Origin: Dyella marensis
GTDB lineage: Bacteria > Pseudomonadota > Gammaproteobacteria > Xanthomonadales > Rhodanobacteraceae
Direction of reading: 5' to 3'
DNA: 64,000 nucleotides
Assembly: GCF_900112865.1 (NCBI RefSeq)
Contig: NZ_FONH01000011.1
Location: 62,001-126,000 of the forward strand
Under the pieces are notes generated by a model that saw only the letters and a list, made by a program, of their open reading frames with translations, ran no database searches and was not told the origin of the DNA. Position numbers and translations under genes: made by a program. This document shows, piece by piece, positions 1-8,897 of the stretch (positions are counted from its first letter, which is position 1; every line of letters begins with the position of its first letter).

Positions 1-74
1 ACCCGCTGTACGGCACCCCGACGGCGCGCCAGCAGCCACGCTATGTGCGCTTGAGCGTGAGTTACGACTACTAA
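1..74 (+). CDS. C-terminal end of a probable TonB-dependent receptor (5' part outside window)
   Basis: Only the last 24 codons are present, ending in TAA at 72-74. The peptide finishes RYVRLSVSYDY, an alternating polar/hydrophobic strand with a terminal aromatic residue. That is the usual last beta-strand signature of an outer-membrane barrel, most often a TonB-dependent receptor in this group. The family call rests on this strand alone, so another outer-membrane barrel is possible. A REP pair follows within 15 bases. Confidence 0.45.
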   Translation, partial: PLYGTPTARQQPRYVRLSVSYDY

Positions 75-86
75 GCAACGTTCGGC

Positions 87-173
87 GTAGGTTGGGGTGA
101 GCCGCAGGCGAACCCCAACAGGCGCTCCGTCCATGCCTCTGTTGGGGTTCGCCTGCGGCTCACCCCAACCTGC
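87..173. repeat. REP pair (BIME) downstream of the receptor gene
   Basis: Two 33-base REP units face each other: 87-119 begins with GTAG followed by GTTGGGGTGAGC and ends CCCCAAC, and 141-173 is its inverted copy. Each unit can fold on its GTTGGGG/CCCCAAC arms, and the pair can form a larger hairpin. In the right unit the GTAG has decayed to GCAG. The element sits between convergent genes and could act as a transcription stop for either. The same family recurs at 29.4, 55.5, 56.2, 58.5 and 62.2 kb. Confidence 0.85.
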
Positions 174-190
174 GCCGGCCCCATTGTCGC

Positions 191-1552
191 TCAATACAGT
201 GGTGTACCCGCGTTATAGGCGCCCACAAACGATTGCCAATCCAGATTGACCTGATCCGCATAGCCGAAGGCAAACGTCGAGATCTCGCTGGCCAGCCCGC
301 TCTTGCTGCTCACCGCATCCGTCACCTGCTTATCGATGCTGTAGGACACGATGGCACTGTTGTAGTCCTGATCGGAAATCGCATGCGCAGAGGCGAGCGC
401 CTGGCCCAGGTAGGTGGCCGCCGTATTGAGCTTGCCGGCGCTGCTGAGCTGGGTGTAGTCGAAATCCTCGGCATACGGCGATTTCTCGTGCACGTAGTAA
501 GCCGAGCCGTCGATGGTGGCGTAGCCGACCAGCACATCCGCATTCAAGGTCTGGGCCTTCGCCGTCATGGCGACGCGGTTGCCTTCGTGGTTGCCGTAGT
601 CGGCGGCGGGCAGCTGGCCGTTGTCGACGATGGCGACGGCGCTGCCGATCTCCTGCTTTACTTCCAGGATCACATCGTCCGATGTAGACGTCGACGGACC
701 CTCGACCAGCACGTAGTAACGCAACTTGCCCAGGCTGCCCACGCCGGAGCCGAGCTTCTGGCGGATGTCCTTCACCTGGTAATAGCTCGCGGCATAGCGC
801 TTGGAGGAAGCGATGCTCCCGATATAGCCGCTCATCGCACCGGCGATCTGGTCGTAGGTCGTGCTGCCCACCGTGGCCAGCTTGCCGGCAATGGTCTGGA
901 ATGTGCGCGCACCGCCGCTGACCTGGGTGTACTTGGACAGCAGGTCCGAACGCGAATCGCCCTTGGCAGCGCCGATGGTGTCGCCCACCACGCCGGAAGT
1001 GTTGCCGCTCTTGAGCTGGAAGCTCAGCTCGGCGCTGCTGCCCTTGAAGTTGCTCATCTCATCGACGTAGGCGCCGACCATGGTCTTGATCGCGGTGCTG
1101 ATATCGCTATCGGCCAGGCCGTTGGCGCGACCGGCCAGCACCATGCTGGTGGCGAGCCGGCGCAGGTCCCACACGTACTGGCCGAGATAGCCTTCATCGA
1201 AGTCATCGACGCTGAATACGGTATTGCCGCCGCTGTCCTGCCATGCACCGAAGTTGCCGAAGTGCGTATCGCCGCCGATCCAGGTGTAGCCGGTCTGCGT
1301 GGTGGTGTAGGCGGATGCCGGCAGCGTCTTCATATCCTGGTAGAAGATATGCGCAGTGCCGCGATAGAAATCGAAGGCGCTGTTCGCCATGGTCGACATC
1401 TTGGTGGCGAGTTCCGCGCTGTCGGTGGCGGCGAACGGATGGTTGTAACCGTAGACCTGCGACACCACCCAGCTGGTGCGCGTGCTGGCGGCGTGCGCGG
1501 CGGAGGCGCACAGCAGGGCGGCGGACAGGACGATCCATGCTCTCTTTTTCAC
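191..1552 (-). CDS. DUF2252 family protein, exported
   Basis: A 453-residue protein with an N-terminal signal peptide (KKRAW followed by a hydrophobic stretch ending ASAAHA). The DUF2252 hallmarks are GDTHFGNFG at about residues 94-102 and DDFDE at 116-120, followed by WDLRRLATS. Family members resemble a kinase-like phosphotransferase fold, but no reaction is established. I chose the GTG start at 1552 because GGAGGA lies just upstream and it places the signal peptide at the N-terminus; an upstream ATG at 1615 would add 21 residues before the signal. It follows tyrB but is separated from it by a strong terminator, so it probably has its own promoter. Export is unusual, since many DUF2252 proteins are cytoplasmic. 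Confidence 0.85.
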   Translation of the reverse strand: MKKRAWIVLSAALLCASAAHAASTRTSWVVSQVYGYNHPFAATDSAELATKMSTMANSAFDFYRGTAHIFYQDMKTLPASAYTTTQTGYTWIGGDTHFGNFGAWQDSGGNTVFSVDDFDEGYLGQYVWDLRRLATSMVLAGRANGLADSDISTAIKTMVGAYVDEMSNFKGSSAELSFQLKSGNTSGVVGDTIGAAKGDSRSDLLSKYTQVSGGARTFQTIAGKLATVGSTTYDQIAGAMSGYIGSIASSKRYAASYYQVKDIRQKLGSGVGSLGKLRYYVLVEGPSTSTSDDVILEVKQEIGSAVAIVDNGQLPAADYGNHEGNRVAMTAKAQTLNADVLVGYATIDGSAYYVHEKSPYAEDFDYTQLSSAGKLNTAATYLGQALASAHAISDQDYNSAIVSYSIDKQVTDAVSSKSGLASEISTFAFGYADQVNLDWQSFVGAYNAGTPLY

Positions 1553-1570
1553 GGCTTTCCTCCAGGCAAG

Positions 1571-1597
1571 AAAAAGGCGCGGCAGAGCCGCGCCTTG
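1571..1597 (-). terminator. Rho-independent terminator of tyrB
   Basis: Read on the minus strand, AAGGCGCGGC, a TCT loop and GCCGCGCCTT form a 10-bp stem that runs into five T residues. It lies about 60 bases past the tyrB stop and just upstream of the DUF2252 start, separating the two units. Confidence 0.85.
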
Positions 1598-1655
1598 GGT
1601 CAGACCGGAATTCAAGCGATCGTGCGTGACGCTGTCGTGACGTGCGTTCTTGCGC

Positions 1656-2858
1656 TTACGCCTTGCTCACCGCCGCCACCGCGGCAGCCACCGTGTCCAG
1701 GTTGGAGCGGTTGAGCGCCGCCACGCAGATGCGGCCGGTGCCGATCGCATAGATGGCGTACTCGTCGCGCAGGCGATCGACCTGGGCCTTGCTCAGGCCC
1801 GAGTAGGAGAACATGCCGGCCTGCTGCTGGATGAAGGCGAACTGCGGCGCGCCGTGCGCCGCCAGCTTCTCCACCATGCCGGCGCGCATCGCGTGGATGC
1901 GCTCGCGCATCTCGCCCAGCTCCTGCTCCCACATCGCACGCAGCTCGGGGCTGTTCAGCACGCCCGCGACCAGGGCGCCGCCATGCGTGGACGGGCTGGA
2001 GTAGATCGAGCGGATGGTGCGCTTGACCAGCGACTGCACGCGCAGCGCCTCGTCGCGGTCCGCGGCGACGAAGGTCAGCGCGCCCGCGCGCTCGCCATAC
2101 AGCGAGAACGACTTGGCGTACGAGCTGGTCACCACGAAGGACTCGATACCGGAGGCGGCGAACAGGCGCACCGCGGTGGCATCCGCGTCGATGCCCTGGT
2201 CGAAGCCCTGGTAGGCCATGTCGATGAAGGGCAGCAGCTGGCGCTCCTTCACCACCTCCACCACCTGCTGCCACTGCGCGGCGTTGAGATCCACGCCGGT
2301 CGGGTTGTGGCAGCAGGCATGCAGCAGCACCACGGTGCCCGGTTCCAGCTTGCCGAGATCCGCCAGCATGCCGGCGAAATCCAGGCCGTGGGTCTGCGGG
2401 TCGTAGTAGGTGTACTCCACCACCTCGAAGCCGGCGGCGATAAACACCACGCGATGGTTTTCCCAGCTCGGGTTGCTGATGGCGATCTTCGCCTTCGGCA
2501 GCGCTTTCTTCAGCACGTCCGCGCCCACGCGCAGCGCGCCACTGCCGCCGATGGTCTGCGAGGTGGCGACGCGACCGGCGGCCAGCAGCGGCGATTCGGC
2601 GCCGAACACCAGCTTCTGCGTGCCCTGGGTATAGGCCGGCAGGCCGTCGATCGGCAGGTAGCCGCGCGGTTTCGCTTCCTGTGCCAGGCGCTGCTCCACT
2701 TCGTGCACGGCACGCAGCAGCGGGATCCGTCCCTGTTCGTCGTAGTAGATGCCTACGCCAAGGTTGACCTTGCCCGGGCGCGCGTCGGCCAGGTAGGCCT
2801 CGGTGAGTCCCAGGATCGGATCGCCCGGGGTCATTTCAACGGATGCAAAGTGCGACAC
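1656..2858 (-). CDS. tyrB: Aromatic amino acid aminotransferase (class I, TyrB/AspC type)
   Basis: A 400-residue PLP-dependent aminotransferase of the aspartate/aromatic subgroup, moving the amino group between aromatic (or dicarboxylic) amino acids and 2-oxoglutarate in the cytoplasm. CHNPTG at 183-188, the cofactor Asp at about 213 and SSYAKS with the Schiff-base Lys at about 249 are all in place. Length matches TyrB/AspC (about 396). The start is GTG. It lies 29 bases downstream of ttcA and could be cotranscribed with it; a terminator follows the stop. AspC-like specificity cannot be excluded from sequence. Confidence 0.9.
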   Translation of the reverse strand: MSHFASVEMTPGDPILGLTEAYLADARPGKVNLGVGIYYDEQGRIPLLRAVHEVEQRLAQEAKPRGYLPIDGLPAYTQGTQKLVFGAESPLLAAGRVATSQTIGGSGALRVGADVLKKALPKAKIAISNPSWENHRVVFIAAGFEVVEYTYYDPQTHGLDFAGMLADLGKLEPGTVVLLHACCHNPTGVDLNAAQWQQVVEVVKERQLLPFIDMAYQGFDQGIDADATAVRLFAASGIESFVVTSSYAKSFSLYGERAGALTFVAADRDEALRVQSLVKRTIRSIYSSPSTHGGALVAGVLNSPELRAMWEQELGEMRERIHAMRAGMVEKLAAHGAPQFAFIQQQAGMFSYSGLSKAQVDRLRDEYAIYAIGTGRICVAALNRSNLDTVAAAVAAVSKA

Positions 2859-2887
2859 GGCGTTACTCGCAGGTGAGAGGTGAGGGA

Positions 2888-3772
2888 TCAGGCTTCGACG
2901 GTTTCTTCAGGCGTACCGGCAAGCCACTGGTGCGCATCGGCCCGGCCGGCGCCCTCACGCGCGCCGAGCGAAGCGAAATCGAACAGGTTGCGATCGGCCA
3001 GCTGCGAAGGAGCGACCGAACCGAGCGCGCGGAACATGGTCTCGCTGCGGCCGGGGTACTGCTTCTCCCAATCCTCCAGCATGCGCCTGACCACTTTGCG
3101 CTGCAGGTTTTCCTGCGAGCCGCACAGGTTGCACGGGATGATCGGGAACTGCTGCTGCCCGGCGTATTCGGCGATATCGCTTTCCTTGCAATACGCCAGC
3201 GGGCGGATCACCACGTGGCGGCCGTCGTCCGAGCGCAGCTTCGGCGGCATCGCCTTGAGGCTGGCCTGGTGGAACAGATTCAGGAAAAACGTGCCGAGGA
3301 TGTCGTCGCGGTGATGGCCCAGCGCGATCTTGCTGATGCCGTTGGCCGCCGCCCAGGCGTACAGCGCGCCGCGCCGCAGGCGCGAGCACAGGCTGCACAT
3401 GGTCTTGCCCTCGGGAATCACGCGGGTGACCGTGCTGTAGGTGTCCTGCTCGATGATATGGAACGGCACGCCGCGCGCGCTGAGGTATTGCGGCAGCACG
3501 TGCTCGGGAAAGCCCGGCTGCTTCTGATCGAGATTCACCGCGACCAGCTCGAAGCGCACCGGCGCCTTCGCCTGCAGCGAGAGCAGGATGTCCAGCAGCG
3601 TGTACGAATCCTTGCCCCCGGACAGGCACACCATCACCTTGTCGCCGTCTTCGATCATGTTGAAGTCGGCGATGGCCTGGCCGACCTGATGGCGCAGGCG
3701 CTTGGCCAGCTTGGCGGCCTCGTAGTGCTGCTTGCGGGTGGCTTCGGGCTGGGCGGACATGGGGCGTGGCAT
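2888..3772 (-). CDS. ttcA: tRNA 2-thiocytidine biosynthesis protein TtcA
   Basis: A 294-residue ATP-dependent sulfurtransferase that thiolates C32 in certain tRNAs. The PP-loop SGGKDS is at about residues 51-56, [10 protein letters not shown] carries the CxxC that holds the [4Fe-4S] cluster together with a later Cys, and GHHRDD and PCNLCGSQ are conserved family blocks. The first Met (3772) is annotated; a second Met four codons on (3760) is equally plausible, as neither has a clear Shine-Dalgarno. A divergent YdcH-like gene starts about 135 bases away. Confidence 0.93.
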   Translation of the reverse strand: MPRPMSAQPEATRKQHYEAAKLAKRLRHQVGQAIADFNMIEDGDKVMVCLSGGKDSYTLLDILLSLQAKAPVRFELVAVNLDQKQPGFPEHVLPQYLSARGVPFHIIEQDTYSTVTRVIPEGKTMCSLCSRLRRGALYAWAAANGISKIALGHHRDDILGTFFLNLFHQASLKAMPPKLRSDDGRHVVIRPLAYCKESDIAEYAGQQQFPIIPCNLCGSQENLQRKVVRRMLEDWEKQYPGRSETMFRALGSVAPSQLADRNLFDFASLGAREGAGRADAHQWLAGTPEETVEA

Positions 3773-3906
3773 CGAGCGGAAGCGGAAAGGCCGCCCATTG
3801 TAGCGGTCCCGCCACCTCCTGGCCCTGCCTTCCGGCAACTCCACCGGCGCGGGTCCGGCGGAGTACACTCGGGCTTCGTCCTTTCGCCAGCCGCCAGCCG
3901 CCGCCC

Positions 3907-4113
3907 ATGCAGGTCCAGGATCCCGCCGAGATTGCCCATCTGCTGGCCGAACTGCGCGTCGAGCACCGCGACCTGGACGTCGCCATCGAGGCCCTGGCCG
4001 TCGCGATGGGCCGCGACGAGCTGCAGCTGACGCGGATGAAGAAGCGCAAGCTGCTGCTGAAGGACACCATCGCGCGGCTCGAAAGCAGGCTGATTCCCGA
4101 CCTCGACGCCTGA
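3907..4113 (+). CDS. YdcH family (DUF465) small protein
   Basis: A 68-residue, charged, almost wholly helical protein. It has the DUF465 pattern: an N-terminal helix with EHRDLD, then [19 protein letters not shown] near the C-terminus. These short coiled-coil proteins are widespread in proteobacteria and have no established function. The start at 3907 (MQVQDP) is the only Met that gives the usual family length. It is divergent from ttcA and precedes the YdcF-like gene. Confidence 0.85.
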   Translation: MQVQDPAEIAHLLAELRVEHRDLDVAIEALAVAMGRDELQLTRMKKRKLLLKDTIARLESRLIPDLDA

Positions 4114-4241
4114 GGCCGGGCCGCCGCACCGCTTCTGGCCGTCGGAGAGCTCCCCGTTGCTCCGGCGCGCCAGCAGCGCGCCCGCATCGCTCCATTTCAC
4201 CCAAGCAGAATCGCGGCCTCTTTCATGGAGCCGCCGATCGC

Positions 4242-4850
4242 ATGGACATGCGCCTTTCCGCCGCACGCCGGACACACCCGACGTTTCGCCTCACTTTGCG
4301 CCTGGGCGCTCTCGGCCTGCTGCTCTGGCTGGTCGCCGCGCTGGCCGTCGCTTTCGCCGGGCTTGCGACGCAGCCCATCGCACCGGCCGACCTGGCGCTG
4401 GTGCTGGGCAACACCGTCGGCCCCGGCAACCGCCCCCTGCCACGCCTGCGCATCCGGCTGGAAGCCGCGCTCGCGCTGTACCGGCGCGGCGGCTGCCGCA
4501 TGCTAATGGTTAGCGGCGGCGTCGAGGACGACGGGCGCGACGAGGCGGCGGGGATGAAGCAATGGCTGGTCGAGCACGGCGTGCCGGCCGAGGCGATCGT
4601 GGAAGACCGCCATGGCGACAACACCCGCGCCTCCGCCCGCAACGCGCGTGCCTGGCTGGACGCGCATGGGCAGCGCAGCGTGGTGGTGGTGTCGCAGTAC
4701 TTCCATCTGCCGCGGGCGCGGCTGGCGATCCGGCAGGAGGGCTTGGTCGATGCCGGCGGGGATTACACGCAGCGCTTGTTCGTGTGGGATGTGTATTCGA
4801 GCATGCGCGAGGTGCTTGGCTATCTCGCGTATGGGGCGAGGCTGGCGTAG
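4242..4850 (+). CDS. YdcF/SanA/ElyC family (DUF218) membrane-anchored protein
   Basis: A 202-residue protein with one N-terminal membrane helix (about 18-42) followed by a DUF218 domain. Conserved blocks are LVLGNTV, MLMVSGGVEDD, EDRHGDNTRASARNA and VVVSQYFHLPRA. Relatives take part in envelope integrity or peptidoglycan and ECA intermediate handling, but their reaction is not settled. The domain would face the periplasm. It lies on its own, followed by a repeat-rich noncoding stretch. Confidence 0.85.
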   Translation: MDMRLSAARRTHPTFRLTLRLGALGLLLWLVAALAVAFAGLATQPIAPADLALVLGNTVGPGNRPLPRLRIRLEAALALYRRGGCRMLMVSGGVEDDGRDEAAGMKQWLVEHGVPAEAIVEDRHGDNTRASARNARAWLDAHGQRSVVVVSQYFHLPRARLAIRQEGLVDAGGDYTQRLFVWDVYSSMREVLGYLAYGARLA

Positions 4851-4856
4851 ACAGCT

Positions 4857-5098
4857 CCTCTCCCTTCGGGGAAGGGCTTGGGTGAGGGTAAGGGCGAAGC
4901 GCAAGAGTGATGTGCACCGCTCCGGCCGTACCCTCATCCGGCTGCCGCCACCTTCTCCCGGAGGGAGAAGGATTCCAACTTGAAACGATGAGGGTGGACC
5001 CCTCTCCCTCCGGGAGAGGGGCTGGGGTGAGGGTACGGGCGGAGCGCAAGAGTGATATTCACCGCTCCGCCCGCACCCTCAATCCGCCTGCCGCCACC
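4857..5098. repeat. Two tandem copies of a ~98-bp imperfect repeat, filling the 4851-5165 gap
   Basis: This 315-base gap holds no gene that I can support. Copies at about 4857-4954 and 5000-5098 share the order CCTCTCCCT, GGTGAGGGTA, GCGCAAGAGTGAT, CACCGCTCCG and CTGCCGCCACC. Each contains a GAGAGGG/CCCTCTC or GAAGGG/CCCTTC hairpin and a GGGT...ACCC inverted element. The sequence is unrelated to the GTAG REPs. It lies between convergent genes and probably ends transcription from both sides. Confidence 0.7.
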
Positions 5099-5165
5099 AT
5101 CCCTCCCACAGGAACTACCCTCGGACCGCCAGAGGACAAGGGTTCGCTCTGGAACATGGCGATGT

Positions 5166-6881
5166 TTACTTGGCGGGCTGCTGCAGACCCAGCACATCGA
5201 GCCCTTGCTCGAACACGATATCGACCGGGATCTTCGCCTGTTCCAGCTTCTTCAGATCGCCCGCCAGCTCGGCATCGATGCTGCCCATGCTGTCGGTCAA
5301 CTTCTTCGCCGTGTCGTAGTCGCCATCGCCCTGGATGGTCAGCAGCTTCGCCGACAGCGCGTTCATCGCCGCGGTCATCTTGTCGAAGTCGACGCGGTAG
5401 CGGCCCGTCGTCGCGTCGCGGCTGAAGGCGCCCTGCTGCTTGAAGAAGTTGAAGCGCACCATGTTCGCCTTCGCATGGGCGTCGCTGGCGCCGAAGCGCA
5501 CCGAGCGCAGGATGCCGGCGAGGAAGGTGACGTAGTTGTCCATCAACCTGGCCTTGTCCAGCTCGCCCTTCTCGGCCAGCTTGGTGACCATGTACAGGCC
5601 CAGGATGTCGGCCTTGCCTTCCTCGAAGCTGGACGCCTGGTCTTTCAGCGCGGCGCGCACCAGGCCCTTGTCGGTGAGCGTGTTCTTGATGCCCAGGCCA
5701 TGCGCCACCTCGTGGAACATGGTGTTCTCGAAGAACGCATCGAAGGTGAGATGCGACTGCTGGTCGGCCGCGATCAGCTCCCTGGCGATCGGCAGCATGA
5801 TCTTGTCGAACTTCGCCTGCATCACGTTTTCCAGCTGCAGGCGGCGCGTGCCTTTCTTCAGCTGCACTTCCTCGTCGTTCGGCAGGTTGATCGCGATGGT
5901 CTTGGCGCCGACATTGGCGTCGCCGGCGTAATACACGGCGAAGTAGGCATTGAGGTCGGCGTCGGAGCCGGGCTTTTCCGCCTTGTATTTGGCCTCCACC
6001 GGCAGCTCGCGCTGCAGCTCCGGCAGGTATTTCACGAAGCGCGAGAGCTTCTCGCTCCAGGCCTGGTCCTTCACCAGCACGTAGCTCTCGTAGCTGGCCT
6101 TGTAGCCGAACAGCTGGTCTTCGTAGGTCTCGATCGGGCCGATCACGATGTCGACCGGGTTCTTCTTCATCGCCATCCAGGCGAAATCGCTCTTGCGGTA
6201 TTCGTCGCTGAGCAATGCGTCGGCGCGCAGCTTGAGGTAGTTGGCGAAGTCCTTGTCGGCGGACAGTTCGGCCGCCTCGCGCAGCAGGCCGGCGGCCTTG
6301 TCGAGATCCGCCTTGTAGGCCTCGTGGAATGGCACGGTGACCAGCTTGCCCTGCGCATCGCGGCGCAGCAGGGTGTAGAGCGAGGTCTTGTCCTTGAGAT
6401 CGGCCTGCTCGAATTCTTCCTTGCCCATGTCGGCCGGATAGAACTGCACGCCGGCCGGGCGCGGGCCGACGCCGGCGACGAAGGGCTGGTCCTCGTGCAG
6501 GCGGTCCCACGGGCCGTAGTTGATCTCGGCGTAGCGGCGCGTGTCCTCGTCGGGAATGCGCTGCATCAGCGCCGCCTTGTCACCCCAGGACTGCTGCCAG
6601 TACAGGCTGTTGGTGACATCGGCCGCCTGCACCAGCAGGGCCAGCATGCGCTTGTGCTTGTCGTCGAAGCCGGACAGGTCCGCGCTCAGCTTCACCGTGG
6701 CGTAGTCGCCCATGCGCTGCTTGGCGAGGTCGGCATCGGTGGACGGCGGCGCCGGCTGGGACGGCGCGGTGGAAGCGGGCGAAGCCGGCTTCGGTTCGGC
6801 GGGAGCGGCAGCGTCCTGGTGGGAGGAACTGCAGCCGGCCAGGGCGGCGGCGAGACTCAGGGCGAGCAGGCGATAACGCAT
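5166..6881 (-). CDS. M49-like (dipeptidyl-peptidase III family) zinc peptidase, lipoprotein
   Basis: A 571-residue predicted lipoprotein: the signal ends LAGC with the lipidated Cys at 17, followed by a Pro/Ala/Ser-rich linker. The C-terminal half has HEVAHG at 390-395 and EEGKAD at 420-425. These are the two zinc motifs of the M49 (DPP III) clan, with E391 the likely general base. Classical M49 enzymes have HEXXGH; here the spacing is HEXXH, as in bacterial M49-like 'Zn-dependent hydrolases'. The expected role is envelope peptide trimming. It is a monocistron downstream of the natB gene, with a GC-rich hairpin between them. Confidence 0.8.
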   Translation of the reverse strand: MRYRLLALSLAAALAGCSSSHQDAAAPAEPKPASPASTAPSQPAPPSTDADLAKQRMGDYATVKLSADLSGFDDKHKRMLALLVQAADVTNSLYWQQSWGDKAALMQRIPDEDTRRYAEINYGPWDRLHEDQPFVAGVGPRPAGVQFYPADMGKEEFEQADLKDKTSLYTLLRRDAQGKLVTVPFHEAYKADLDKAAGLLREAAELSADKDFANYLKLRADALLSDEYRKSDFAWMAMKKNPVDIVIGPIETYEDQLFGYKASYESYVLVKDQAWSEKLSRFVKYLPELQRELPVEAKYKAEKPGSDADLNAYFAVYYAGDANVGAKTIAINLPNDEEVQLKKGTRRLQLENVMQAKFDKIMLPIARELIAADQQSHLTFDAFFENTMFHEVAHGLGIKNTLTDKGLVRAALKDQASSFEEGKADILGLYMVTKLAEKGELDKARLMDNYVTFLAGILRSVRFGASDAHAKANMVRFNFFKQQGAFSRDATTGRYRVDFDKMTAAMNALSAKLLTIQGDGDYDTAKKLTDSMGSIDAELAGDLKKLEQAKIPVDIVFEQGLDVLGLQQPAK

Positions 6882-6919
6882 GGGGTCTTCCTCGCGGAAC
6901 GGAAAACGCCATGTTATAT

Positions 6920-6945
6920 GCCCCGGGGCGGGATGGCCCCGGGGC
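6920..6945. terminator. GC-rich hairpin between natB and the M49 lipoprotein gene
   Basis: GCCCCGGGGC, a six-base loop and GCCCCGGGGC form a 10-bp all-GC stem just past the natB stop. No T-run follows, so termination efficiency is uncertain. Confidence 0.45.
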
Positions 6946-6960
6946 CATGCAACAAACGCG

Positions 6961-8166
6961 TCAGCCGGAGATCGCCAACCGCTCCGAGCGATACAGATGC
7001 GCCGTGATCAGCGTGGCGACCACCGCCGCCGCGAGCGTCCCGCCCAGGCAATACAGCACCTGCTGCAGGCTGACGCCGTCACCGCGCAGCGCACCCATCA
7101 CGCCCAGGTGCTGGCCCAGCAGCGGCACCGCGTACATCCACGCCTTGGCCTTGATCGGAAACACCGCCATCAGCAGGCTCGGCACGATCGGCACGAACAT
7201 CAGCAACGACACGTACATCTGCGCCTCGCGGTAGCTCTTGGCGAAGGCCGCCACCAGGGTCTGCAGCGCGGCGATCAGCATCACCAGCGGCAGCATCAGC
7301 AGGAACACCGTGCCGGCGAAATGCGCGCCGAGATTCAGCTCCATGCCCAGCTTGTCCACCGGCACGAACGGCCCCAGCACCGCGAACGCCGCCAGCGTGA
7401 TCAACAGGCTGATACAGGAGAAGGTGCAGATCGCGGCCAGCTTGCCGGCCAGGATCTTCCAGCGCGGCACCGGGTTGGCGAACAGCGGCTCCAGCGACTG
7501 CCGCTCGCGCTCGCCGGCGGTAAGGTCGATGGCCAGATACATGCCGCCGAGAAAGATGGTGATCACGAAGAAGTACGGCAGCATGTTGAACATCAGCACG
7601 CCGCGCGCCTGCGCCGTGGCCTGGTCGCGGCGCGCCACGCTGATCGGCCACGCGGTGCCTGGCGACAGGCCGCGCGCCACCAGGCGCATCGCGCCCTGCT
7701 GCCGCGCATAGCCTTCGACCAGCCGGCTGACGCGTTCCACCGACGTGTTGGCATCGCGCTGCGAGGAATCGAAGATCACCTCGACCTGCACCGGCTCGCC
7801 CTTGCGCCAGGACTCGGCGTAGTTGCCGCCGATGCGCACCACCACGTCGGTGTCCTGCCGGCGCACGGCCTGCTCGGGGTTGGCAATCGCCGCTTGCGGC
7901 ACGATGCCGCCGGCCTTCAAGGCATCGATCAGATTCGGCGCGCGTTCGGCGCCGATCACCGGCACGTGCAGCGGCTGCTCGGCCTTGTCCAGCTCGCGGC
8001 TGAGCATGGAACCGAGCAGCAGGGCGAAGATCATCGGCCCCACCAGCGGCCCGGTGACCAGGGCCGTGATGATGGTGCGGCGATCGCGCAGGTTCTCGCG
8101 CACCTCTTTGAGGAATACGGTGAGGAAGGCGCTGGCGCGCTTCGCGTTGGCAGTGACGGCGTTCAT
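6961..8166 (-). CDS. ABC transporter permease, NatB/ABC-2 type
   Basis: A 401-residue permease with one helix near the N-terminus (about 33-55), a large extracytoplasmic loop (about 60-190) and five or six helices in the C-terminal half. This is the ABC-2/NatB layout. AGERERQSLEPLFANP is the characteristic cytosolic motif after the second helix. NatB in Bacillus exports Na+, but for proteobacterial homologues the substrate is unknown. Its ATG overlaps the natA-like stop by four bases (ATGA), so the two are translationally coupled, and it ends the operon. Confidence 0.85.
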   Translation of the reverse strand: MNAVTANAKRASAFLTVFLKEVRENLRDRRTIITALVTGPLVGPMIFALLLGSMLSRELDKAEQPLHVPVIGAERAPNLIDALKAGGIVPQAAIANPEQAVRRQDTDVVVRIGGNYAESWRKGEPVQVEVIFDSSQRDANTSVERVSRLVEGYARQQGAMRLVARGLSPGTAWPISVARRDQATAQARGVLMFNMLPYFFVITIFLGGMYLAIDLTAGERERQSLEPLFANPVPRWKILAGKLAAICTFSCISLLITLAAFAVLGPFVPVDKLGMELNLGAHFAGTVFLLMLPLVMLIAALQTLVAAFAKSYREAQMYVSLLMFVPIVPSLLMAVFPIKAKAWMYAVPLLGQHLGVMGALRGDGVSLQQVLYCLGGTLAAAVVATLITAHLYRSERLAISG

Positions 8167-8897
8167 GCGGCGAGGCCCTCCTCGCTGCCGATGATCTTCA
8201 CGAAGGCGTCCTCCAGGTTCGTCTCGCCGGTCTGCTCGCGCAGCGCCTGCGGGGTTTCATCGGCCACGACGCGGCCGTGCGCGATGACTACGATGCGATC
8301 GCACAGCGCTGCGACCTCTTGCATGATGTGGCTGGAAAACAGCACGCAACGGCCTTCCGCCTTCAGTTTCAGCATGAACTGGCGCAGCGCGCGGGTGGCC
8401 ATCACGTCCAGGCCGTTGGTGGGTTCGTCCAGGATCACATTGCGCGGGTCATGGATCAGCGCGCGGGCGATCGCGGTTTTCACACGCTGCCCCTGCGAGA
8501 AGCCCTCGGTACGCCGGTCGGCGATCTCTTCCATTTCCAGCGCCTTGACCAGCGCTTCGCGGCGCGACGCCAGTTCGTTCTCCGGCAGGCCGTGCAGGCG
8601 TGCGAAGTAGTCGATGTTCTCGCGCGCCGTCAGGCGCTTGTACAGGCCGCGCGCATCGGGCAGCACGCCGAGCTGGCGACGCACCGCCAGCGGATCGGCG
8701 GCGGCATCGATGCCGTCGACCAGGATCTGGCCGCGATCCGGCTTCATCAGCGTGTACAGCATGCGCAGCGTGGTGGTCTTGCCGGCGCCGTTGGGTCCGA
8801 GCAGGCCGGTGATCTGGCCGTCGCGGGCGCTGAAGCCCACGCCGTCGACGGCCTTGATCGCGCCGAATGCCTTGTGCAGGTCCTTCACCTCGATCAT
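8163..8897 (-). CDS. ABC transporter ATP-binding protein, NatA type
   Basis: A 244-residue ATPase. It has Walker A GPNGAGKTT, a signature block FSQGQ (in place of LSGGQ, as in NatA/CcmA-like exporters), Walker B VILDEPTNGLD and an H-loop SSHIM. The start at 8897 gives a natural N-terminus MIEVKDLHKAFG and overlaps the hydrolase stop by four bases. It drives the NatB-type permease encoded next, and the three genes form one overlapping operon. Confidence 0.9.
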   Translation of the reverse strand: MIEVKDLHKAFGAIKAVDGVGFSARDGQITGLLGPNGAGKTTTLRMLYTLMKPDRGQILVDGIDAAADPLAVRRQLGVLPDARGLYKRLTARENIDYFARLHGLPENELASRREALVKALEMEEIADRRTEGFSQGQRVKTAIARALIHDPRNVILDEPTNGLDVMATRALRQFMLKLKAEGRCVLFSSHIMQEVAALCDRIVVIAHGRVVADETPQALREQTGETNLEDAFVKIIGSEEGLAA

